Part shown: piece by piece, positions 43,401 through 55,400 of the stretch
Layout of the letters: each line of letters begins with the position of its first letter
Position numbering within the stretch: position 1 is the stretch's first letter
Assembly (NCBI GenBank): GCA_030062745.1
Contig: CP099848.1
Location: 23,190,378-23,254,377 of the forward strand
Source of the DNA: Capitulum mitella
Lineage: Eukaryota > Arthropoda > Thecostraca > Pollicipedomorpha > Pollicipedidae
Length of the DNA: 64,000 bases
Direction of reading: 5' to 3'
Translations under genes and position numbers: made by a program
The notes under the pieces: generated by a model
Database searches by the model: none
Seen by the model: only the letters and a program-made list of their open reading frames with translations
What the model was told of the DNA's origin: nothing

Positions 43401-45480
43401 AACGCTTTGCCACCCCCGCGACGGACATCCCTGTGGCGCGTGATTTGGGCCAAGGCCATCCGGTGCGGCCATCTATCGCGGAGAAAAACATAGCCACATC
43501 TTTGCAGCGGGCGACAGATGACAATGAATATAATGGTATTACGGAATTTGCACGCGTACGCATGAAATAAAACAATGACCTGTGATGTTCAAAACTACTT
43601 TGGCCGGTCGCTCATACTACTTTTTGCCGGTCCAGACCTCAAATTCCCGACAAGGACGTTTTTGGTGAAAGTATCGGGAATTTGAAGTGCGATTTGTAAC
43701 ATTAAAAACTAAAATGGGGAACTTTTCTCAATTTGCAAGAAATGAGAAGTCTTGAGAGGACATTGTACCTGTCAAAGGTCTTAATCGGAAGCCAGGGGCA
43801 CGAAAAGGTGGAACTTTTATGCTGGCATGCATGTTCATGAGGTCGGCTTTCGACTTTCGACATAAAATGACCTCACATAACCTCAGAGGCACATGGCATT
43901 GCTGTAGGCTCATTCCATTGTGCCAAAAACGCTTCCAAACTTTTGAATGAATTAAAGTTACAAAACTCATGTTTATGACCGTCGTGATGTATGGTACGTG
44001 AACAGACATTTTGGGCCATAGTTCCTTTATCCGACCTGATATCGACCTGAAATTGGAAATGCAAGTAGAAAACATTGTGCTAAGCTACATATATTCCGGA
44101 ATTATGTTGACAGGAATTAGCGCAAAAAATATGCATATAAAACCGAATTTTTGTTTTTGACCTTTACGTCGCCTTGTGAAGTGACTCAGGTGAATAATTT
44201 TTTTTTGCGTGTTTGCCCAGCTATTTCACCACTCACCCATATAAATTTTCAGTTTCAAGTACTATTTTAACAACCGTATTCCTTAGGGCCATTTTTCTTT
44301 TGCCTTCAGCGGTGCCAAAAATTGGCCTGAGGCGCCTCCCAAAAACGTGGCCTGGCTCCGCTCGTGGGGAAAATAGAACTGTAAAATTCGACGTAATACG
44401 AAGAACGAATGAATAGGAAAAGCGACTAATTCTCGTGAATCTGCTCAAAAGAATCCTGGAGATGGCTAGCAAAAAATCGGAGGCGAATAAAAAAAAATCT
44501 TATATGGGAATAGGAAGAAATCATACGGAAGTGTAGAGACTCCTTCATCGCTAGGAAGCTCGGAAACCACCTTAACTGTCTGACTGAAACACTGAATCCG
44601 TGCACGCATGCGCAGCCTGTGCTAGCCGTCCCCGGTGGCGCCTGACCTTTACCTCCCTCAGGCGAGGTCGGTGACCCGTGCCGACCTCGGGCCGCCTGAA
44701 CCGTTACCAGACCTGCGGACTGGACTGCCGCTGCCGCGCCACCCGGCCGCGCCCGGGCCTGTTTTCCTATCGGGCATACCGGGAAACGCGAAGAGCGGCC
44801 GTCATGGAGCGCCATGCGTCCTTGGGACCGTGATCAAGCTGACATGCGACTGGTGCGGGCGGAAAAAAGCAACTCCAAATGCGGTGTCCGGTCGTCCGCG
44901 CTGCTCTTCATTACAGACCCGTTAGTGCATACAGCGTGCGGTCGACAAGGTCAGTGCAAATGGAAGGTTGCCTGTCACTTTCGGTTTCCTTGCACATGTT
45001 GTCGAAGAGCCTCCTGCTTCGTATGAGCGTTCAGGAGCAAAGGAAAAGGGTCTCCGTCGCGGACCAAATGTGAAAAAATGGGTGGGGTCGTCCGGTTGTC
45101 AACAAGTTTCCTGTCATGCAGCGCCAATAAAAGCAATGGTGAGCTCCCTGAAATTTCAACCGACACTTCTCCCCACGTCTCCTTGTGGTGGGATCCATGA
45201 AGACTGACACGCGCTGGCGGGAACGGACAATCCAGCTTTCCCCGGAAGGAAGCGTTTCAGAAAAACACAGGCTTTTTGTGGGAGAGCTTGAGTCATTCGC
45301 ATCGCACGTGGCTAAATGGGCGTTCTACAGTTCTGAACCATAGTTTTCTTGCTTATGATTGTAATTAAAATAATAGAAGCAATGATCTGCATTAACTCTA
45401 TTAGGTATCATTATTAAGCATCACGTCGTGCTGCAGACCACATAATTTCCACATTAGGAAGCTTGCAGTCACGTAACGTA
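37478..45480. other. Gene-poor region after second K2P exon 2
   Basis: I searched for the missing K2P exon (GYG completion, TM2-TM4, GFGD) and did not see it. Contents: GC-rich patches at 38000-38400, 39850-40160 and 40590-40770; AT-rich simple sequence with TTATA repetition at 42050-42130; and a small hairpin at 43088-43113 (GGGTGT-TCAG-ACACCC). No confident gene. Confidence 0.5.
42050..42175. repeat. AT-rich TTATA/TTACA simple repeat
   Basis: Tandem TTATA and TTACA pentamers with interruptions, flanked by TATATA; typical low-complexity AT sequence. Confidence 0.85.
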
Positions 45481-45499
45481 TAACCCTGGTGATACTGGA

Positions 45500-45575
45500 C
45501 AGGTGTGCTCATTCGGAATGCGTCCGACCTATTGGCCATGTGCCTAGTTCGAACGTCTGACACCACCTGATGACC
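45500..45575 (+). mobile_element. Candidate tRNA-like SINE head (degenerate)
   Basis: The sequence GTGTGCTCATTCGGAATGCG, then TCCGACC, then TGCCTAGTTCGAACGTCTG has the order of a tRNA-derived SINE head (D-arm-like A box, anticodon-like region, GTTCGAAC B box). The acceptor stem does not fold convincingly, so a functional tRNA is unlikely. Confidence 0.35.
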
Positions 45576-46070
45576 GTGGGATTTGGGGACCAGGGGTAAT
45601 GCACAATTCAGCGCGATGGTAATGGCTTGACCCCGAGAGGGCTGGATTTACCCGGCACCGCCAGAGAAATTCGCCCCCTTGCACACCAGTTCGCAGTGTC
45701 TCACCATCTTCAATTCCGGTTTTCGGAATTTCAGTCGGCTCATCCTGGTCTGGACCAAATGAGATCCGCTCTGCATTTGGTCTGCTGGAAATGCTGTCTG
45801 ATCTGCGCGTTGTCCAGTGGTCCGGTTGTCACCCGCCTTACGTCCCTGTCTGTTGTAGTCGTTGTCCCCTTCTACGCTCTGAGCCACCTGTTCTTTCCAC
45901 GGACCGTGGTCTGGATGGCTCTCTGTGCCGTATAACCCGGCTGTACTCGCCACCACCCCCCCCCCGCCGACCCATGCCCTCAAAACGAACGACATCATGA
46001 CCCATTGAGGCTTCAACTTTCCCGCCATGCCGGTGGCAATCGAGATCATTTCAAGCCGAAACTTATGTCT

Positions 46071-46160
46071 CAGTCGGCGACGCTTCTCCCGCATGGACCG
46101 CAGGCGATTCGCAGAGGAGGACTGGTTCACCAGGCGGGCTGCTGGTGACTCCCAGCGTTA
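46071..46160 (+). CDS. Unassigned short exon-like open segment
   Basis: After GTCTCAG, a frame reads RRRFSRMDRRRFAEEDWFTR and then RAAGDSQR before a stop. Charged and helix-like composition suggests coding, but I recognise no family. The end of the segment is the first unit of a 41-bp tandem repeat. It could equally be chance. Confidence 0.2.
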
Positions 46161-46285
46161 GAGTGGTTCACCAGGCGGGCTGCTGGTGGCTCCCAGCGGT
46201 AGACTGGCTCACCAGGTGAACTGCTGGTGACTCCCAAAGGTAGGCTGGCTTACCAGGTGGATCACTGATAACGCACGTAAACTGC
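46120..46285. repeat. 41-bp tandem repeat, about 4 copies
   Basis: Copies start near 46121, 46162, 46203 and 46244, each with GGTTCACCAGG (or GGCTCACCAGG) then CTGCTGGTGACTCCCA. The period is 41, so frame is not preserved between copies. CTGGTGACT and AAAGGTAGGC are donor-like. Confidence 0.88.
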
Positions 46286-47769
46286 TGACTCAAAACTCGT
46301 CCAATGTATGCTGACTCAAAACATTGGACGAGTCCAGCAGGCCCAGCGACGGTGACCGTTGTCCGGTCTCCACCGAGGAAAACTATCGAGTCATCGAGGT
46401 CCGGGGAACCAGAACTCGGTCGCCATGGTGACTGCCGTCGTCTGGTGAGAAATCACTCCGTTAATTCATGATTATTGCTCGTAAATTTCGTGGGATTTTA
46501 GAACATAAACGGGGCTTTGAGGGTATATCGTGATATGTGTCCTAGGATGATATATGATAGTTACATGGGCATGTTCCGTGGTAAGGCACAAGCGCGATTT
46601 TGTTCCTTTTTGGCGCTGAAAACTTATGTCCAATGGAATCTTGGGTGAATAATGAGCCACAACTATTCTTTTGACAGCTGTGAACAAATAAAACACATTG
46701 GGTACCATGACTGGGGATTACCGGCCATTGCCAAGCTTCCTAGCATGCAACATGCTGTTGTAATTTGTCCATTGTCTGGAGATCAACCGACTTCAGTACG
46801 GTCCCTTGGTCGTCACTCGTTTAGGACCCTATTCTCCTGAAATCCGAAACGAAGCAGTGCCTCTACGCCCACTCGCACCCTTGCCTGCAAAGTAGATGTG
46901 GTCATGGAGCCAAGCAGGACGGGATAAAAGGCCGCCGTTATAAAAATGGACCGTAAAATTCCTCATAAAGTAGCATGATGTCACCATAGCAGCATAGCGG
47001 AATACCATACCTTCATTCAAGCGATTCTGGAGCAAACTTGTGGTGCTGAAGTTGGTTGGCAACAAAGGCATTCGACACGTCGTCTCTCGTTGACTGAGAA
47101 AGAGACTTATCATTAATAAGAAACGTAGAACAGACTTGGTCCAGCTGCGTGTTATGAATCGTCACGTGACGCAGTTGGTAGGGCTAAGTCTTGGGACGTT
47201 GTCTTCTTCGGAAGAATTCGCACTAGTTGCGACGAACATCACTTCAAACGCAATGACGGACATCAGAAACTTATCGGCGACCTTTGATCACGATTATCAA
47301 ATGGTTCCTGGAACGGCCTAACGACTAAACAACTAAACAACGGAGCTGTAGAAGATCCGGAAATTGATTGCTCGGCTATGCTGCTATTGTACAATGACAA
47401 CCATGTGACCTGTGTGGAAATTTCGTACCGTGTAGCGAGTCGGTTAACACGAGCACTGAAAGGGGGTCTTTTTGTGTCCCCGGCCTGTTTTTCTTGAATA
47501 TCTCAAAAACAGACTGGAGCTGGTTGTTGCAACTTTGTGACATTTATGATGTTTGAATAACTCGTCGATTGACGCAGAAAAGTCGAAAATTGGCCGAAAA
47601 TGTTGCAAGTTTTAAGCATTTGAAGTCAAACAAACATAACGAAAAAAACGGTTGCCGCTGACGAATGGGAACGTTGTGAAAGGACTAGCGTTCTATCTAG
47701 GATTATCGTTTGAACACAATAACGCGACGTCATTCGGGCATAAGTGATGGATGTACCAAGACCAAAGCC

Positions 47770-48200
47770 AGGGTCAATAAGGGTCAAAATCATCAAAGGT
47801 CAAGGTCAACCAGGTTGTGGCCTGATCCAGATTGGCTTTGCAACATGTCGGTTTGTATGGAATATGCATTCAAAGATCCTAATAAAAACACGTGTGCGCA
47901 CACTGATACGTTTGCATATGCCAGGGTCAGTGAAGGCCAAGGTCATCAAAAGTCAAGATCAGATATCTTGTGACCTGGTCCAGATTTGCTTTGCGACATG
48001 TCGATTTGTATGAAATATGCATTCAAAGACCCTAATAAAACACGTGTGCACACATGGATACGATTACATATACCACGGTCATTTCAGGTCAAGGTCATCG
48101 AAGGTCAAGGTCAAATATTTTGTGACCTGGTCCATATTTGCTTTGCAATATGTCGATTTGTATGAAACATGCATTCAAAAACCCTACTTAAAACACGTTT
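47770..48200. repeat. ~153-bp satellite, three monomers, with AGGTCA motifs
   Basis: Three head-to-tail copies start near 47787, 47940 and 48092. Shared blocks are GGTCATCAAAGGTCAAGGTC, TGTGACCTGGTCCA, GCTTTGC, ACATGTCGATTTGTATG, AATATGCATTCAAAGACCC and AAAACACGTGTGCACACA. Each monomer contains AGGTCA half-sites, several as TCAAGGTCA. No coding potential is convincing. Confidence 0.9.
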
Positions 48201-50032
48201 GGCATTGATACATGATACTCATACTCAAATAACATATATACATATGCATACATACATAAATCTAACTGCGCCAAAAGATGCCTGTAGCGCCCTTATTTAC
48301 ACTCAAGCTATTCCGTGTTGTTCGAAATCTGATCTGCAAAAGAAGAAAAGGTGACGCAGCAGGTCAATGACCTGACATGACTTCGACTCGAAATCCTCAG
48401 TCAAGACGCCAGGTGAATGGAAATAGTCGTATTCTATGTTCTAACTCTCAGACAAACACCCTTTTCCCGTTCCGTTCGAAAACCCGTACAGAATGACTTA
48501 TACTGGCCGAGAAAGTATACAAAGTTGACCTTTTTCATCCCATGTGACCTTAAAGATATTGACCTAGGGTCGTGAAAATTGCACACCATGTACATCGTTA
48601 TGGTTCCACCCTGTCAACAAAGTTTCAAGCTCCTAGCTCTTTCCGTTTCTGAGATCGGAGGTGGGACACTTTTGTGCCCCCTTCCGGGCGCGTTAGCGTG
48701 AAACCCGTTTACACTGCGCGGGTTAAATAATCATTTCATCTATCATATAGTCGATGGACAATATAATGTCATGCCATGGACCTTGCAATGAGTGGGTGTG
48801 AGTGTTGGATAACTTCTCACGTCCCTGGAAACATGAACAAAGGACACGTGGACGTACAACCAAGCATGCTTCGACACTGGACTACCCGAACGTATCCGTT
48901 GGAGTGTCGTGTATACATAAAATGTCACGTATAACTCAGACTTGTGGCGATGGGATTTTCTTGCCTAATGCTCCACATTGTGAGTTTTACATTACTTTGC
49001 AAAGCAAACTGTCAGTAGTTAGATGCTTAGAGCTTGTGGTCTGGGTCGAACCTATCGGATAGCTTGTCCAGCAACTCAGCTGTTAATCACGGCCAGTTAT
49101 ATCATAATCAATCATCATCAATCATAAACTGCCGACTGAAAGTTCGCCTGGTCGATGCAGCTTGTTGCTGGAGAGTGAAGTCTGGAACAAGAAAAAATGA
49201 AGCAGGAAACTGCTGTCAAACTTCAATAGTTTCCAAAGTTTGGGCCCTCAAAGTTAATGTTTACCGACTAAAGGGACGCAACATGGTGTCGTTCGGTAAA
49301 ACTGCTATTTAAAACTTCTTCGGCCAAGCAATACAAACCGATGATCTCTGGCATGAAAGGCAAATTTCGGAGGAATTACTAATAGACGCAATAATTTACT
49401 GAATTGCTGTTTATTAATCACGCCGCTATATGGTCCTTAGATGATCATCCGTAAATGTACGACAAAGATGACCTTTTTTTAATGTTAAACACAGATGTTG
49501 GAAGCTGTCAGTGATTTTTTTGCACGGTATTTTCCCAAAGGCTTCATTTTTTGACACAATTCGTGGTTGACGAGGACATCAGTATATTATTGGTTGCTGT
49601 CGTAATATGTTACTGGTTATTGTTATTGGCATTAGTGTTGTCAAAAATCACGCTATTCCTGTGCTCCTAGCATGGGTGTGTGACGTACAGGAGCACGATG
49701 ATAAAACACTAGGAAACGAAAAAAATCACCGGTTGTGAGGTGTTGCTTGCCGCTAGCTTTTGATATTGTCCTGTTTTAGTAGTTTTCTTTTTTGATGACT
49801 CCGAACCACCCGCGTTCCTATTTTGGCGTTATCTGGAAATCACAGGAACTTGAAACAGGGACGTCGAAATTACGTCACAAGGAGCCATTCTGGTGCTGTC
49901 ATAGCGTTCAGCCATTGAGCGACCTCCGTGACATCACCTCACCATCAACAAGACGTTAGCTGGCAAGCGGAGCAGGATCCCTGTCCCTGAACGGTGACGA
50001 TACCCTGCAGTGCTGGTGCAGCGGGAAGCGGC
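48201..50032. other. Spacer upstream of MPC2
   Basis: Unique-looking AT-rich sequence with short open frames only. Additional isolated TGACCT/AGGTCA words occur at 48520-48575. The MPC2 promoter should lie near 49.9-50.0 kb, but no TATA box is evident. Confidence 0.5.
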
Positions 50033-50428
50033 ATGCCCGTGCCGGTGTTCACCCCCCTATATCGGGGTATCATCCGCTGCATCGACCCGCACGTGCCGGC
50101 CCGCCTGCAGCCGCTCTGGAAGCACCCGTGCGGCCCCAAGACGGTGTTCTTCTGGGGGCCGCTGCAGAAGTGGTGCCTGGTGCTGGCGGGCCTGTCGGAC
50201 ACGCTGGGCCGGCCGGCTGACAAGCTCAGCCTGTCACAAGCCACCTCGCTGGCCGTTGCCGGCTTCATCTGGTCGCGGTACTCGCTCGTCATCACGCCGA
50301 GGAACTGGAGTCTGTTCGCCGTGAACTTCGGCGTCGGCGTCTCGGGCCTCTTTCAGATGGGCAAGGTGCTGCGCTACCAGGCGACGAAGAGCGGTGCGCA
50401 GCCGGTTCCGGAGGAGCCAAGAATCTGA
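50033..50428 (+). CDS. MPC2: Mitochondrial pyruvate carrier 2
   Basis: Subunit of the inner-membrane MPC1/MPC2 heterodimer that imports pyruvate into the mitochondrial matrix. The 131-aa frame matches the family length (human 127). It starts MPVPVFTPLYRGIIRCID and runs through ARLQPLWKHPCGPKTVFFWG and PLQKWCLVLAGLSD to the signature GFIWSRYSLVITPRNWSLFA, VNFGVGVSGLFQMGKVLRYQ and a short Pro/Glu tail ending at TGA. The three short helices of MPC2 are recognisable. The ATG at 50033 is preceded by an in-frame stop at 49988-49990. Upstream acceptor-like sites (CCCTGCAG at 50010) mean a non-coding or short 5' exon is possible. No intron interrupts the conserved domain. Confidence 0.93.
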   Translation: MPVPVFTPLYRGIIRCIDPHVPARLQPLWKHPCGPKTVFFWGPLQKWCLVLAGLSDTLGRPADKLSLSQATSLAVAGFIWSRYSLVITPRNWSLFAVNFGVGVSGLFQMGKVLRYQATKSGAQPVPEEPRI

Positions 50429-51330
50429 GCGAGCCTCCGCCGTGTGAACAGGAACGAGGACCTAACGGAGTAGTCAGATGACGAGGGACAGCCCGACGCA
50501 CTCAGTGGCCATGAAGGGAGTAGCTTAACGAGTCCGGTTTGAAGTGTCGTTGATCCGATGCAGCCGGCCGCAGGATGAAAGAGAGACGTGACAGAATACC
50601 GTGACGTATGACGGGCATCGATCGATTACAGCCGGCCGCAATTAATGCTCAGGCTCTAGACGTCCAGACAGATGAATTCATTCGGAGCGTCAGAAGGGTG
50701 CCAGCATACTGCAGTAGCGGGAGGTGCTGATGTCTTCGAATTTTACATGTAGGTTACTGACAAAACAGAGAGCACTTCCTGGATGACGGACTTTTGAAAA
50801 TGAAAGCACTGCGTAGTGCTACGAGACGTGACTGTGAAACAGGAAACATGGCACCCTGCAAATGAAAGAGTCTGTGGGCCACAACAATAAACATGGCTGA
50901 CAACGGCCCAAATACGCAGGTCTCACGGCTGCCACCGGCTCCGGCTACCTTCTGAACTAGAATCATTATTGTTAACAGCGGGGAGACGGAGGAAATTCGA
51001 AGTCCGTGGTGGTTCTTCAAATCCTTCGAAATGCTCACGGGAAAACAAACAAATACTTTTTTAGATCTTAATGTAGAAAAGTGTCTAAATGAGATTAATA
51101 AATGGCGTGCTTTTTCAGACCTGTCAAACCGTTGTAAATCCGCTCTACTGTCATCATTGTCATTCACGATCGAGCTGCATCTCCAAAAACAAAACATAGG
51201 CTTAGAAACGAAAACATCGCGTTTAGCATGTTGCGTTTGCCTTCAGGTATTCACCATCCAATAAGACACAACTCCACGACATATCCCTTCGCATTAGCGG
51301 AGGCTCCGGCAGATCATCCACGCTGCGTTT
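50429..51330. other. MPC2 3' flank
   Basis: Probably includes the MPC2 3'UTR. An AATAAA lies at 50886-50891 and could serve as a polyadenylation signal. No other gene seen. Confidence 0.5.
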
Positions 51331-51940
51331 GCGGCGCGGCGCGGCGCTCCGGTTCAGAGACCGGTCGTGGCGCCGAGTAGCCAGACGGCCGGTTCCGTGT
51401 CGCGCACGCGTCCTTCCAGACTGCACGCTGCACGCACCGGGACCGAGGTCGTCCACCACCGGCCCGCCGCTGCCAGGGTCGCGGCCGTTCACCCTGACTC
51501 CCTGCCGCCCCGCTCCGTCGCTCAGGTCGCTAAGCCTGTGTCGCCCGGCGCCGGCGCGGGACCCGCCGGGCCGGGCGGCGGCCCCCTCGGGCCGGGGAGG
51601 GCTCTGAGTCCTGTCTGTCTGGTGAAGCGGACATCCCGCGCGGAGCCGCCGCCGCCCCGCCCGCTCCTGCGCCGGCTGACCGGACCAGCCGGGCGCCCGG
51701 CCGCCGCTGACGGCGGCCGGCGACAGTCGAGACTCAGCCCGTCGCTGTCGGCATCTCGCGGTCGTCTGGCTGCTTGGCAGGGGCGAAAATTAGACGCGTC
51801 CCGGTCGCGAGTCTCCCGGCTCGCCGCGCCGCGCCGGAACTGTTTCCGGGCGGCAGCAAGCCTTCCGCCTACCTTCGACGTTCGCCCGTCCCCGACAGGA
51901 TATTGCGGTGGGCGCCGGCAATTATTCAAGGTCTGAGCCG
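51331..51940. other. GC-rich, CpG-rich island
   Basis: Very GC-rich stretch open in several frames on both strands (Pro, Arg, Ala-rich), with no recognisable protein on either. Best read as a CpG island or 5'UTR/promoter of the exon that follows at about 52.09 kb. Confidence 0.5.
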
Positions 51941-52090
51941 ACAGGGCGGCCCGTCGTTCAGAGGGATTCCACAGGGATTTTCGCCCCGCACGGTCCGGAC
52001 GGTGTTCCCGGAAGTATTTTGGACGCGGAGAGACAACCGACGACGATCCTAGTTCGTGCAGCCCCTCAGGCTGGTATTTTCGCCTACAGG

Positions 52091-52408
52091 CTGCTGCCTA
52101 CTTCCGAAAGGCATCGATGGCTGGTGTTTACCACAGTAAACTCGGTGATAACAAAACATTTTTCACTGTTTATCGTATCAGTCTTCCTGCAAGTCGTGTT
52201 GCAATTGCTCAATATTTTTGCAATACATTTTTATCATGATTTAGTCACCGAAGCATTAATCTTGTCGGCGCAGTCGATTCCAACATTGATTGTCGCCGGG
52301 ATGCTACCGTGGGCGCCTGCGGGCGGCAGAGAGGCGAGATTATTCGCTCTCAGCATCGCCGGGCTGAATCTCGGTTTCTGGGTCAAGAACGAGGAAGTGT
52401 CCCTGAAG
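52091..52408 (+). CDS. Unassigned multi-spanning membrane protein exon (otopetrin-like?)
   Basis: Acceptor TTTTCGCCTACAG at 52090 and a donor-like GAAG/GTCAGG after 52408 bound an open segment of about 106 codons. It encodes LLPTSERHRWLVFTTVNSVI, hydrophobic helices FIVSVFLQVVLQLLNIFAI and LILSAQSIPTLIVAGMLPW, then GGREARLFALSIAGLNLGFW. The order (helix with QS.PTLIV, then GR.ARLFAL...NLGFW) is reminiscent of the C-terminal helices of otopetrin proton channels, but that is a weak impression. Without splicing the frame ends at 52450. Other exons were not identified. Confidence 0.35.
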
Positions 52409-52450
52409 GTCAGGAAGCGTCTGTCTCGTGCTGTCGCCGTTTTATCTTAA

Positions 52451-55400
52451 GTCTCTCGTTTTAGCGGAAAGGCGTTCGTCTTAGCACCACTAGCTGCACG
52501 CACCGTTGGCCAGATGTTAAATCTGCTGCGCCAAAGCAGCCTTGACAACTCCACTGGCACCCGAGGCCCACTCTGTAAGGAAGTTCAGTCACCACGGCAA
52601 AGAAACTCCAAACTCGTGCATTGACGTAAGCGACACTCGGTGCCGCGATACGGTCTATGGACTACGGCGTATTGCACCTGACATAGGATATCAAAAAGGA
52701 ACAAAACTTTGCCTCGAAAATATGTGGAATTCTAAGTTGGAAGGCTGCCACCGATTTAGTAATTGTCTTGCTGAAACAGATGGGTCTCCTGATGAGCTTC
52801 TCTTTTCCGGCGTCTTCTGTGTCAAAACAGCCTTGATGGACCTGTAATCCGAGGTATTACGCTGCAAGGAAGTTGAGTCACGGACAAAGAATCAACATTG
52901 CTGTGAATTTCTGCAAGAGATCCCTATCTCAGCACAACGGTTTACAAGCTTTGTGATGTATCTGACCCTGGTTTTTAGAATGGAAAATGGACCAAGGGCT
53001 CTGCCAGGAACGCGGCCAGGATTTTCTTAAGGTCGTGGGGACGGAGCTCAGGGTGAACTGAAATTGCACGAAAACCGCCTGCTGCGGAGACGATGTGCAA
53101 TGGTTTTCACAAAAACGCAGGCCTAAGGGGGGGGGCGGGGCCCCCGGGCCCCCCTTGGCTGCGCTCCTGGCCTCTGCCGACCAAAAATGGTAATTTTCAA
53201 TGGAGAAGATTGTAGGTTTCCATGAAACGATTTCATTGAGCTAAAACATTGCAGTCGTGATGCTTCCCCGCAGAATTAATGTGGCATAAGATTTTGTGAA
53301 ACCAATCGATTAACATGAAACCTGTCATACCGATGGACAATGATAAACGAAATAATTCTGTTATCTCGAATTTTTCAGAAATGTTCGGGTTATTGACCTT
53401 AGGTCGGCTGAACTATTAGCCTTTTTTAACTTGAACATTGAACTTGTGGGTCTGGATCGGCAGTTTTAACGCTTAATTGTACAGCCTGATGCTTCATACG
53501 TCCTCTGCACACGTAAATGGACCTCTTTATCGTGGCCCGGGGTCAGGTCACTTTTTATGTGGAGTTTGCGGATCCGCAACCGTATATAATTCATCGCTTT
53601 ACTGTCTCAAAATGTTTACCGGCAGTCATATGTGCTTTGGCAGCACTAAGTTTTCTGTAAGAACGAACTTTCCAAAGGCTACTAATTCCATTTAACCCCT
53701 ATTTAGTTGACCGCACTTGACCTTTTGAAACATTTTGCTTATTTTCAATGTGAACGCACTCTGTAAGGCCACAAGGGATAAGAATTATAATCATGTTTTC
53801 TTTATATGCAGTTTGTACCGTCCCAGCCTCTTATTTTTGCTCGCCAATACAAAAACCCTCGCGACCGCGAAAATAACTTCCCGCCAAGTACCATACTTTT
53901 ACATTGTGGCCGTGCCCACCGCCCGGATCTGTGTGACTTACCTGAGAAATTTTTTGAGGTATGGGATTCATGATTTGGAGGGGATATGACAGCAGACCGA
54001 TGTAAAGTGACTTTATGCTGTATTGTTGCCGTCCAATGGCAACGCGGCAGATGATGCGACAGATACTAGAAATGCCTGACGTAAAGACATCAAGGCCCTG
54101 ACCTGGAGTGACAATTTTGACCTTAATATGATACTTTCAGACTAAGTACACATTTTAGGCATTTTTTGGCGTATTCCAGCCTATTTCAGCTCTAATATTC
54201 TTATGCGTTCAGAAAAACATGACTCTTGCCCGAGCAAAAAGATTATATTTTTCCTTCGTTTTCAGCTTTGTTTGAAATGGCTAGATTCGAACTCAGGTGC
54301 GCTCTGTCTGTCTCACATAGGTAAATGATGTCTTCTTTTTACTGTTAACCCTTTTTGAGCCGCGTGTAACACTTAGTTATCAAAGTTTTCTGGCAGAGAC
54401 GTCATCGGGGTAATATGACTTGAGATGGCCTCTGGTGATCTTAATACTGACCTTGTGATGCCTAGCCTAAGCGTCTTCTTCTCGTTTTGTCAAGGAGCTT
54501 TCAACGATGTTTTTACGTTTTCTGTAAGAGTTATAGTCCTCGAGATCTTTGATGTTCTCATGAAACTCCTCCGGGCCAGCGAGGGTGGATCCGGAGGCCA
54601 GTCTGACAAAGATTAACCACAGAGGGCTATCACAGAGCGGCACGAATTCTCGGCCGGGACCGACCAGAGGGGGTTCGCCGGCACGCGCACCCAGCGTCGG
54701 ACCCGGCCGTGGCTGGTCCTGAGACAGGCCACAAAAAACTGGGCCCCGACCTCGGCTGACCCTGACTCCGGCCGGCCGTCCTGGCGCCCGGCGAAGGACC
54801 GACGGAGCCACGCCCGTCCGACCCGTTGTTCGTCCCGCCGGGTGGGTGTAGGTCGCCGCTAAGCCACCGCAGCACGCGTGCTAGCATGCTCTTCGCCGGC
54901 GCCGCGTAGGTGCGGCTGTCTGCTCCAAGATTGAGACACGCGGCCGTTCTCTCCGCACGGCACGCGATGGGTCTCTTTTTGGCGGGAAAAACACCTATAC
55001 CAGTTGACATCGTGACAGCTGGTTAATTCCTACAAGACATGGCTGATGTGGTCTCAAATCGTAAACATGATGGGAGACACGAGACAAGACAAGTAAACAC
55101 TGATTGACACCGTTCACAGTAAAAAGACAGACCTGGAAAATCTAAGAATGGCGTTATTCAACACACTCTGTTGGCTAATCATTCTACGAGGTATCCTGGT
55201 AAAACTGTTAAGGTGACTTACATTGTCAGGGAGGCGCATAAATCCTATTTTGGGTAGTAGAATGAATGTGATTGAGCAGCATGGGTCGGCCCGGTTGTAA
55301 CCATTTCACGTACTAACTGCTTTTATTACCATATCGCTTGACGATGAATCGTCTAGTTTTCCCCAGAAAAGAACTCTAATTTATTTTAGGGCTTGCCATT

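Noticed and set aside
45500-45575. Functional tRNA gene
   Set aside because: A- and B-box-like words are present but the acceptor and anticodon arms do not pair well; a SINE-like remnant is more likely.
46071-46160. Strong claim of a real exon for RRRFSRMDRRRF...
   Set aside because: Only an acceptor-like AG and composition support it; kept at low confidence instead of asserting a gene.
51367-51936. 189-codon Pro/Arg/Ala-rich frame
   Set aside because: Open on both strands in several frames within a CpG island; no recognisable protein.
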